DNA of 64,000 bases from Planctomycetaceae bacterium (GTDB taxonomy: Bacteria; Planctomycetota; UBA1135; GCA-002686595): positions 124,001-188,000 of the forward strand of contig WYBT01000030.1 of assembly GCA_011525785.1 (NCBI GenBank), in the 5' to 3' direction. The position numbers and the translations under genes were made by a program. The first letter of the stretch is position 1. Each line of letters begins with the position of its first letter. A model generated the notes under the pieces. The model was not told where the DNA came from and searched no databases. It was given only the letters and a program-made list of their open reading frames with translations. This document shows, piece by piece, positions 36,190 to 43,325 of the stretch.

Positions 36190-37493
36190 CGCAGCGCCTC
36201 CGCGAGGCCCAGCGCATCGCGTTGCGCGATCAGCATCTCGCACGCCGCCTGCGCCACGAGCGCATAGCCCTCGGCCGTGCAGTGCGAGTCTTCCTTCCAG
36301 TGCAGCGTGTGCGGAGCAGGGTGTTCGAGGAACTTCCCTCGCGCGTCGACGACGGGGAAGCCCTGCGCGGCGCCGAACGCTCGCCAGTGGTCGCCGAAGC
36401 GCGCTGGATCGAGGCCCGGCCCGAGCGGAGCGAGCTGATGGTTGTAGGGGATCACGAGCACCGCGAAGCTCGCGCCCAGCGCCGCGGCGTTCGCGCGCGC
36501 TTCGAGCAGGTAGCGCTCGGAGAGCTCGTAGAGCCGCTGCGCCTTCTCGTTGCGCTCGACGAGGTAGGCCTCGAGATGGTTGTACGGGCGGCGGCCGAGG
36601 AGGCGCTTGAAGGCGGGCGAGCGCTGCAGGCGATCGGCGAGGAAGCTGCGCTCGACCGCGGCCGCGAGTCGCCACCACGCGGCGCGGCGCTCGTGGCGCA
36701 CGCGATCCTCGTCGGTGCTCGCGCTCGAGACCATCGCGCCGTCGCGCGCGGTGTACTGCAGTGGGAACTGGTTCTCGAGCAGGTCGTTGGGCGTCATCGC
36801 CAGCAGCACGACGTCGGGCTCGAACGCGGCGCCGAACTTCGCGATCCAGCGCGCCTCGTTGACCGTTCCGAAGCCGGGGAAGCCCGCGTTGACGACTTCG
36901 ACGCGGCCCGCGCCGAGCTCTTCGCCGAGGCAGCGCTCGAGCACGCCAGGCCAGCTCTGCGGGTAGTCGACCTGGTCGCAGGCCGTGAACGAGTCGCCGA
37001 CGCACACGACGCGCGCCACGCCTTGCGCTTTGGGCCCGTAGTCGCGCTCGGCGCGCACGCCCTGCGCGTTGCTCTTCCACAGCGCGCGGAACTCGCGCGA
37101 CTGGAGCACCTGCTCGTGACCGGGCTTGTAGACGTGCCCGACGTCCGGGTCGGCGACGTGCCGGCCGGAGTTGTCGAGCGGCTCGAACGCGGGGCGATCG
37201 CCGAGGCGCAGCGCGGCCTCGATGCCGCCCAGCGCGAGCCACAGCGAAAGTGCGAGAGCAACCGCGGCCTTGCGCACGAGCGCGAGCGCGCGGGGGAGGC
37301 GAGCGCGATAGCTCCACAGCGCCAGCGCGTAGAACGCGCCGTAGCCGGCGATGGCGAGGCACCAGCGCTTCGACCAGCCGAACACGAACGGCTGCGGCGT
37401 GATCTCGCTCGCGAGGAACCACAGCGGCACGCCGAGCGCGAGCGCGGCCAGCGCGAACTCGCCTTTGCTTGCGGTGGTGGGGGCAGCGCTCAC
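36186..37493 (-). CDS. membrane-anchored SGNH/GDSL hydrolase (AlgX/AlgJ-like)
   Basis: A 435-residue protein. The N-terminal 95 residues have two to three hydrophobic segments, and then comes an SGNH esterase domain: VCVGDSFTA (Ser168), NAGFPGFGTVNE, MTPNDLLEN and DSHCTAEGY with the Asp-x-x-His pair. In alginate and similar systems such proteins add or remove acetyl groups on polysaccharide. The GTG at 37493 is preferred over an in-frame start at 37529 because GAGGA lies just upstream and the preceding stop is two bases before it. The stop overlaps the CotH-gene ATG. It probably acylates or deacylates the glycan in the periplasm. Confidence 0.86.
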   Translation of the reverse strand: MSAAPTTASKGEFALAALALGVPLWFLASEITPQPFVFGWSKRWCLAIAGYGAFYALALWSYRARLPRALALVRKAAVALALSLWLALGGIEAALRLGDRPAFEPLDNSGRHVADPDVGHVYKPGHEQVLQSREFRALWKSNAQGVRAERDYGPKAQGVARVVCVGDSFTACDQVDYPQSWPGVLERCLGEELGAGRVEVVNAGFPGFGTVNEARWIAKFGAAFEPDVVLLAMTPNDLLENQFPLQYTARDGAMVSSASTDEDRVRHERRAAWWRLAAAVERSFLADRLQRSPAFKRLLGRRPYNHLEAYLVERNEKAQRLYELSERYLLEARANAAALGASFAVLVIPYNHQLAPLGPGLDPARFGDHWRAFGAAQGFPVVDARGKFLEHPAPHTLHWKEDSHCTAEGYALVAQAACEMLIAQRDALGLAEALR

Positions 37494-37495
37494 CG

Positions 37496-38557
37496 CTAGT
37501 CCTCGAAGTGCGTGCCCGCGGCGTCGCAACCGCCGACGCGCGTGCGGCGTGCGGCAGTATCGAGCTCTGCGTGCAGCAGGCGGTTCTGGTAGGCCTTGCG
37601 GACCTTCGCCCAGGTCGGCGCCTCGACGCGCTTGAACACGGTCAGCGTCACGCGCACGAGTTGCGCGCCGTTCGGCAGCGACGCTTCGCCGAGCTCGATG
37701 CGCGAGTTCACGTCACTCGCCGTGACTTCTCCGCCGCGCAGCTCGACTACAGCGCTTCGCCCGGCCTCGCCGACGCGCAGCGCGGGGAGCAGCTCCAGGC
37801 TCTCGACGCGTGCGCTGTAGCCGCGCGTCTCGAGCGCAAGCGGCCCGCTCCAGCCGCTGTCCAGCGCGAGCTCGAACTGCACCTCGTGCTCGCGGCCGTC
37901 GGCCTGGACTTCGAACCACGCCTCGCGCCCGCCTGCGACGAGCCGCAGCCGCGCGAGCAGCCACGCGTCGAGGTAGCGCTCGTACAGCGGCGGAATCGGC
38001 GCGTAGGCGCCGGCGCTGTAATCCAAGTCGATGCGCGCGGCGACGGAGGGCCAGTGCGTCGGATGGATCGCCAATACGCGCTCGAAGGCCTCGACGGCCG
38101 CGCCGCCTTCGTCGAACTCGAGCAGCGCCTGCGCGTGGCGGAAGTGGTTGTCGTAGTTCTTGGGGTCGAAGGCGCACAGCCGCTCGAGCGTTGCGAGCGT
38201 CTTGCCCTTGCGGCCCTGCGCGGCGTAAGCGTCGGCGAGCAGCGCCAGCGCGCGCTCGTGCTCCTTGTCGTAGCGGTGCTTGACGCTGTCGACGCCGTTC
38301 GTGGCCACGATGCGCTCCAGGCGTGCGAGCGCGGCGTCCGTGCGGCCGGCCTCGAGCTCGACTCGCGCGCGCTCGGTGGCTTCGATCCATCCGCGCCGCC
38401 ACTGGTCGACCGCGCGCTCGGCGCCGTTGAGTCCAAGGCCCCACAGCGCGAGCACCGCGAGGAGCAGCGCGCAGCCGACGATCCAGGCGAGCGCGAGCGC
38501 GCGCTCGTTGCGCTGGATCCAGGCGCGCGCGCCGCCGCTCGTCGGGCTCGAGTCCAC
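37496..38557 (-). CDS. membrane-anchored TPR protein
   Basis: A 353-residue protein starting at GTG 38557. One membrane helix lies at about residues 22-43 (ALAWIVGCALLLAVLALWGLG). Residues about 50-180 contain TPR-like helical pairs: ARVELEAGRTDAALARLERI, ALLADAYAAQGRKGKTLATLERL, HAQALLEFDEGGAAVEAFERVLAIHP. The C-terminal 170 residues are beta-rich with no domain that I recognise. Such proteins scaffold multi-enzyme envelope complexes. It sits in the middle of the glycan operon, two bases before the SGNH gene. Confidence 0.75.
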   Translation of the reverse strand: MDSSPTSGGARAWIQRNERALALAWIVGCALLLAVLALWGLGLNGAERAVDQWRRGWIEATERARVELEAGRTDAALARLERIVATNGVDSVKHRYDKEHERALALLADAYAAQGRKGKTLATLERLCAFDPKNYDNHFRHAQALLEFDEGGAAVEAFERVLAIHPTHWPSVAARIDLDYSAGAYAPIPPLYERYLDAWLLARLRLVAGGREAWFEVQADGREHEVQFELALDSGWSGPLALETRGYSARVESLELLPALRVGEAGRSAVVELRGGEVTASDVNSRIELGEASLPNGAQLVRVTLTVFKRVEAPTWAKVRKAYQNRLLHAELDTAARRTRVGGCDAAGTHFED

Positions 38558-38567
38558 GGGGCCGCGC

Positions 38568-39260
38568 TCAGACGTCGACGTTCTGCGCCCCCGAGAGCAG
38601 CACGACCTTGCGCGCGCCGACGAGCGAGCGCAGCGCTTCGAGCAAGCCGCTCTCGTTGACGCCCGACTTCAAGTGGATCGAGTACACCAGCTCCAGCGCT
38701 GCGCCGCCCTGCACGGTCTCGATCGAGAGCAGCGAGTGCTGGCTCAGGTGTTTGTAGAAGACTTCCTGGAACAGCGTGCGATGGTCCTGGTCGCCGGCGA
38801 TCTGGACCTTGAGCAGCACTTCGCTGGTGGGCTGCGCGCCGATCTGGAAGCGGTAGAGGAAGTACACCGCCGGGCCGACGAACAGCGTGAACAGCACGGC
38901 GAGGTCGTAGAAGCCCGTGCCCGCCGCCATGCCGACCGCCATGGTCGCGAACAGGAAGGCCACGTCGCGCGGCTCCTTGACCGCGGTGCGGAAGCGGATG
39001 ATCGAGAGCGCGCCGACCAGGCTGAAGGCGCGCGCCACGTTCGAGCCGATCACGATCATGATCAGCGAGACCGTGATCGCCATCAGCACCATCGAGTGCA
39101 CGAAGGAGACCGAGTAGCTCACTCCGCGGTGCGTCTGGCGATAGACGTAGGCGAGCACGAGCGACAGGAAGAAGCTCACGGCCAGCGCCGTAAGGGCCTG
39201 CCACACGCTGATGTCGCCGCCGACGGCGGAGGCGCCGCGGAACCACTCGTTGAAGTCCAT
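38568..39260 (-). CDS. DUF4956-family membrane protein
   Basis: A 230-residue protein. Four hydrophobic segments lie within about residues 22-150, and the conserved-looking stretch ARAFSLVGALSIIRFRTAVKEPRDVAFLFATMAVGMAAG lies between them. The C-terminal 70 residues are soluble with ACT/ferredoxin-like alternation (LLKVQIAGDQ..., LELVYSIHLKSG...). This matches DUF4956 as I remember it, a family of unknown function that is often encoded beside VTC-domain and CotH proteins, exactly as here. It is 16 bases after the VTC gene. Confidence 0.82.
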   Translation of the reverse strand: MDFNEWFRGASAVGGDISVWQALTALAVSFFLSLVLAYVYRQTHRGVSYSVSFVHSMVLMAITVSLIMIVIGSNVARAFSLVGALSIIRFRTAVKEPRDVAFLFATMAVGMAAGTGFYDLAVLFTLFVGPAVYFLYRFQIGAQPTSEVLLKVQIAGDQDHRTLFQEVFYKHLSQHSLLSIETVQGGAALELVYSIHLKSGVNESGLLEALRSLVGARKVVLLSGAQNVDV

Positions 39261-39276
39261 GGGGGGATCGATGCTC

Positions 39277-40050
39277 CTACGCGCTGAGTCGGGTCAAGCC
39301 GTGGCGGCCGTCGAAGCGCGCCAGGTCGATTGCTGCGCAGTATTTCGAGAAGCGCACGACATCCAGCCCGTGGCGGCGCACCAGTGCGAGCAGCCACTGC
39401 GGGACGCGGTCGTTGTACTTGATCTCCAGCACGCACCAGTCGGGCGCGAGCAGGTAGGCGCCGGTGCGGAAGGGCTGCGCGAGGTCGAGCTCGTGCGCGT
39501 CGTACTGGAGGCGCGTGTCGAAGGTCACGCGCAGGTCGGGCTCGAAGGTCGCGAACCAAGCCTGGCGCTGGTAGCGCACCGCCGCGGTGGGGCGCAGCTT
39601 GTGCTGGCGCGCGAGCACCAGCGCCTCCTGCAGCACGGCGTCGCCCACGCAGGACTCGCGCTCGACGTCGATCTGGCCGCGGTCGAACAGCGCCAGGGCT
39701 TCGGCCAGCGCCAGGCGCGTGCGGCGCTTCTGCACCGTGCGGTCCGTGCGCTGCTTGATCTCGACGTAGACCTCGTCGCGGCCTTCGTAGCGGCGGAAGC
39801 GCAGCTTGCGGCGCAGCTTCTCGCCGTCGAGCTTCTCCCAGAAGAAGGTCAGCTCCGGCGAATCCCAGTACAGCGAGTACACCGGATAGCCAGCGAGCCC
39901 CGAGTGCGGATCGGGCCGCGCGTGAAGCGCGAGTTCTTCGGCAAAGGCGCGCGCTGCGGCGATCGGCGCGAGGTACTTGAGCTCGAAGCGGTTGAAGCTG
40001 CGCACGTACGCGCTCGCTTGTGCGCCGGCCGAGTCCTGCGAAGCAGCCAT
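39277..40050 (-). CDS. VTC-domain (polyphosphate polymerase-like) protein
   Basis: A 257-residue protein with a triphosphate-tunnel fold of the VTC type: RFELKY at residues 21-26 (Arg/Glu/Lys at the tunnel entrance), KLRRKLRFRRYEGRDEVYVEIKQR, and the closing CVLEIKYNDRVPQWL. Yeast VTC4 makes polyphosphate from ATP through this domain. Bacterial relatives next to CotH and DUF4956 are not well understood. No membrane segment is visible. The ATG at 40050 is chosen because the longer in-frame stretch does not look like the family. It is eight bases after the FAD oxidoreductase gene. Confidence 0.85.
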   Translation of the reverse strand: MAASQDSAGAQASAYVRSFNRFELKYLAPIAAARAFAEELALHARPDPHSGLAGYPVYSLYWDSPELTFFWEKLDGEKLRRKLRFRRYEGRDEVYVEIKQRTDRTVQKRRTRLALAEALALFDRGQIDVERESCVGDAVLQEALVLARQHKLRPTAAVRYQRQAWFATFEPDLRVTFDTRLQYDAHELDLAQPFRTGAYLLAPDWCVLEIKYNDRVPQWLLALVRRHGLDVVRFSKYCAAIDLARFDGRHGLTRLSA

Positions 40051-40058
40051 GGGCGAGT

Positions 40059-41549
40059 TCAGGCCACGGGCTGCGCGGCGCTCGCTTTGGCCTCGAGCCG
40101 CTGCTCCTCGTGGTACTCGTAGTCGGTGTTGACTTCCCACACGTCGTGGGACGCGCCCTGCATGTTCCACACGCTCATCATCGCGGTGAGCATGGAGTGG
40201 TCCTGGTTGTTGTACTTGTGCATCCCGTTGCGACCGACCGGGTGCAGGTTCGAGATCCCGTCGATGTGCGCGCGCACCGTGTCGAGGTGCTGGCGGTAGA
40301 CCGAGTCGTAGATCGGATAGGCCTTGGGCATGCGCACCACGGTCCCGTCGACGACCAGCTTGGGATCGGCGAGTCCCAGGAGCCCCAGTTCCTTCGTCGC
40401 GAGCGCCACGAGCTCCGCGTCGCTCGAAGTCCACAGCCCGTCGCCTTCGAAGCAGAAGTACTCCAGGCCCAGGCAGGTGCGCCCGGCCTCGGGCACCATG
40501 GCCTTCGACCAGTTGTTGAAGTTCTGGATGCGCCCGACCTTCACGCCCGGCGTGTGGATGTAGATCCAGTTGTCGGGGAAGAGGTTTTCCTGTTTCAGGA
40601 TGAGAGCGACGACGAGGAAGTCGCGGTACTTCAAGCCCTCGGCGGCGTCGCGCACCGACTGCTGCGGCGCGGGCTCGAGCGCGCGCACCAGCGAGCGCAC
40701 CGGCATGGTCGAGATCACGTGCTCGGCCTCGAAGCGCTTCTCACCCTGCGGCGTGTTGCAGCGCACGGCGACGGCGCGCGAACCGCGCGTTTCGATGCGC
40801 GAGACCTTGTGCTCGAGCAGCACCTCGCCGCCGAGCTTGGCGATGCGCTCGGCGCACATCTCCCACATCTGCCCCGGGCCCAGGCGCGGGTACTGGAACT
40901 CGTTGATCAGGCTCTTGATCGCGGTCGAGCGCCGCTGGATCGAGGCCGCGTTGAGGATCGCTTTGGCGAGCGAGAGGTTCTGGATGCGCTGCGCAGCCCA
41001 CTCGGCGCGGATCTCCGTGCAGGGGATGCCCCAGACCTTCTCGGTGTAGGTCTTGAAGAAGATGTTGAACAGCCGCTTGCCGAAGCGGTTGGAGACCCAC
41101 TGCTCGAAGTTCTCTTCGACGGGGTTGGGCCAGATCTTCGCGCGCGCGTAGCTCGCGACGACCATCGCCGACTGCCACAGTCCGAGTCCCGAGAGCGCGT
41201 TCCAGGCCTTGAGCGGATAGTCGAAGTACTTGCCGCGATAGTGGATGCGCGACATGCGAGGCACGGAGATGAATTCGTCTCCGAGGATCTCGTGCCACAG
41301 GCGCTCGACGGGCTCGACCTTGGTGAAGAAGCGGTGGCCGCCGATGTCGAAGCGATAGCCCTTGTACTGCGCGGTCTGCGAGATGCCGCCGAGCATCTGC
41401 GTGCCCTCGAGCACGGTCACGCGCGCGCCCGCTTGCACTAGCAAGTAGGCCGCGGTGAGCCCCGCAGGTCCGCCGCCGATCACGAGCACGCGGTCGCCGC
41501 TGCGCAGGGGATCGACGACTCGGGGCGAGGGGCGGGCGGCCTGGGGCAT
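40059..41549 (-). CDS. FAD-dependent oxidoreductase (amine-oxidase/UDP-galactopyranose-mutase-like)
   Basis: A 496-residue flavoprotein. The N-terminal FAD-binding signature is VLVIGGGPAGLTAAYLLVQAG, followed by LEGTQMLGGISQT and the typical DIGGHRFF. EHVISTMPVRSLV and GRNGMHKYNNQDHSM near the C-terminus close the second nucleotide lobe. It resembles enzymes annotated near glycan clusters as NAD(P)/FAD-dependent oxidoreductases or UDP-galactopyranose-mutase-like. The reaction is not determined. It is the first gene of the long minus-strand run. Confidence 0.82.
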   Translation of the reverse strand: MPQAARPSPRVVDPLRSGDRVLVIGGGPAGLTAAYLLVQAGARVTVLEGTQMLGGISQTAQYKGYRFDIGGHRFFTKVEPVERLWHEILGDEFISVPRMSRIHYRGKYFDYPLKAWNALSGLGLWQSAMVVASYARAKIWPNPVEENFEQWVSNRFGKRLFNIFFKTYTEKVWGIPCTEIRAEWAAQRIQNLSLAKAILNAASIQRRSTAIKSLINEFQYPRLGPGQMWEMCAERIAKLGGEVLLEHKVSRIETRGSRAVAVRCNTPQGEKRFEAEHVISTMPVRSLVRALEPAPQQSVRDAAEGLKYRDFLVVALILKQENLFPDNWIYIHTPGVKVGRIQNFNNWSKAMVPEAGRTCLGLEYFCFEGDGLWTSSDAELVALATKELGLLGLADPKLVVDGTVVRMPKAYPIYDSVYRQHLDTVRAHIDGISNLHPVGRNGMHKYNNQDHSMLTAMMSVWNMQGASHDVWEVNTDYEYHEEQRLEAKASAAQPVA

Positions 41550-41686
41550 GGGGACGGCGGCTCGGGGACTTCAGCGGCCGCGCAAGGGGAGGTTGTCGGT
41601 CGCGCGGCGCAGGAGGCTGAAGAAGCACCTGCCGCAGGCGCGGACGAAAGGCTTGGCATGGTATCGACGCCCGCGAGCGGAGGGCA

Positions 41687-41706
41687 GCTCTCCGCCCACG
41701 GAGAGC
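41687..41706. repeat. perfect 8-bp inverted repeat in a divergent promoter region
   Basis: GCTCTCCG (41687-41694), loop CCCA, CGGAGAGC (41699-41706). It sits in the 189-base gap between the divergent FAD oxidoreductase and sulfatase-fold genes, with no T run, so it is not a Rho-independent terminator. It could be an operator or an mRNA hairpin 33 bases before the sulfatase-fold start. Confidence 0.5.
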
Positions 41707-41738
41707 GCGCGGGGAGGCCGTGCTAGGCTTCGAGTTCG

Positions 41739-43178
41739 ATGGATTGCACACGCAGGGTTGGGAGCGCGCCCCGGCGCCCCTGGTGGTCCGGTTGGGCGCA
41801 GGCCGTGGCGCTCGGATGGTGCCTGGGGTGCTCGGCCGAGCCCGCGCCCCGCAACGTCGTGCTGATCGTGCTCGACACGGTTCGAGCCGACCATCTCTCG
41901 TGCTACGGCTACGGCCGGCCGACGACGCCTGTGCTCGACGCCTTCGCGGCCGGCGCCGATCGCTACGTCACGGCGCGTTCGACTGCGCCTTGGACCCTGC
42001 CCAGCCACGCTTCGCTCTTCACCGGCAAGCCCGCCTACCTGCACGGCGCCGACGCCCTGAAGCTGCCCGGTGGAGCGATTGCCGACGCCGCTCCGCTGCG
42101 GCCCGAGGAAGTGACCCTGGCGGAAGCGCTCGCGGCCGCCGGCTACGACACGGGCGCGTTCGTGGCCAACAAGGGCTACGTCAACCCGCGCATGGGTCTC
42201 GACCAGGGGTTCGCGCTGTTCGTGAACGAGCGCCATCCCGCGCCGCGCATGAGCGAGTTGGCGCTCGAGTGGCTGGGCGCGCGCGAAGCCGGCCGACCGT
42301 GGCTGGTGTTCCTCAACTACATGGACGCGCACCGGCCCTACAACACTGCGCCGCTGCCTCCCGAACGCGCGGCGCAGTTGCCCGCTCCGCCTGCGCCGGG
42401 CGAGCCCGACGCCGTCGCCTCGCTCGATGCGCTATACCTGCACGTCTTCGAGCGCGAGGATCCGCCGCCGCCGGAGATGGTCCAGCGCGTGGTGGACAAC
42501 TACGACTTGGCGCTGGCCAACCTCGACGCGGGCCTGGGCCAGCTGTTCGACGGCCTGCGCGAGCGCGGCCTGTTCGACGACGCGCTGATCGTCGTGACCG
42601 CCGACCACGGCGAGTACTTCGGCGAGCACGATCTGGTCGAACACTCCAAGGACGTCTACGAGGAGGCGCTGCGTGTGCCGCTGCTCGTCAAGCGCCCCGG
42701 CCAGCGCGCCGGGCGTGTGCTCGAGGCCCCGATCTCGCTCGCCGATGTGGCGGGCCTGATGCTGGATGAGGCCTGCCCGAAGGCGCGGCCCGATGGCGAT
42801 GCCTTCGCCGGTGCGCGCGGCGCCCCAGGACACTTCGCGCAGGCGCGTTACGCGCGACAACGCGATCTGACCGCGAGCTGGAAAGGCCGCTTCCAGCGCG
42901 AGCGCGACGCGCTGTACGTCGAGAACTTCAAGCTGATCCGCTCTAGCGACGGGCAGCACGAGCTGTACGACTTGGCAACGGATCCACGCGAGTCGCGCAA
43001 CCTCGTCGGCGCGCGCGCCAAGGAGGCGGCGACCCTGATGGGGAGGCTGCAGCGCGAGCTCGCCAGGGGCGCTACCGGCCGGAGCGGCGCGGCGGCTCTC
43101 CCGGAGTTGAGCCCGGAGGCGCTCGAGGCGCTCGAGAAGGAGCTGCGCGAGACGGGGTACATCGGCGAGAGGCGCTGA
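41739..43178 (+). CDS. sulfatase-fold lipoprotein
   Basis: A 479-residue sulfatase-family protein. The signal peptide ends in CLGCSAEP, so the second Cys (about residue 31) is probably lipidated. Metal-site elements are VVLIVLDTVRADHLSCYGY near residue 40, NYMDAHRPY near 192, VTADHGEYFGEHD near 287 and the nearby HSK. The nucleophile motif reads STAPWTLPSHAS: the Cys of CxPxR is replaced (Thr aligned there), so standard formylglycine chemistry is unlikely. The C-terminus (LRETGYI) is like the other sulfatase-fold protein. The substrate is unknown. It is divergent from the glycan operon. Confidence 0.85.
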   Translation: MDCTRRVGSAPRRPWWSGWAQAVALGWCLGCSAEPAPRNVVLIVLDTVRADHLSCYGYGRPTTPVLDAFAAGADRYVTARSTAPWTLPSHASLFTGKPAYLHGADALKLPGGAIADAAPLRPEEVTLAEALAAAGYDTGAFVANKGYVNPRMGLDQGFALFVNERHPAPRMSELALEWLGAREAGRPWLVFLNYMDAHRPYNTAPLPPERAAQLPAPPAPGEPDAVASLDALYLHVFEREDPPPPEMVQRVVDNYDLALANLDAGLGQLFDGLRERGLFDDALIVVTADHGEYFGEHDLVEHSKDVYEEALRVPLLVKRPGQRAGRVLEAPISLADVAGLMLDEACPKARPDGDAFAGARGAPGHFAQARYARQRDLTASWKGRFQRERDALYVENFKLIRSSDGQHELYDLATDPRESRNLVGARAKEAATLMGRLQRELARGATGRSGAAALPELSPEALEALEKELRETGYIGERR

Positions 43179-43325
43179 GCGCCGCGCGCGTTGACGGACA
43201 GCGGCGCGCGAGCCAAGCGCCGTTCGCGCCGCGGCGAGTCGGGGCGCACGGGCCGGGCGCGACTTTCGCGCAGCGTTTGTGCAGCATGCTGCCGGCAGTC
43301 GCCGAAAAGCGCGCTGCACAGCGCC

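Noticed and set aside
41687..41706. Inverted repeat as a terminator
   Set aside because: No T run and no upstream gene reading into it.
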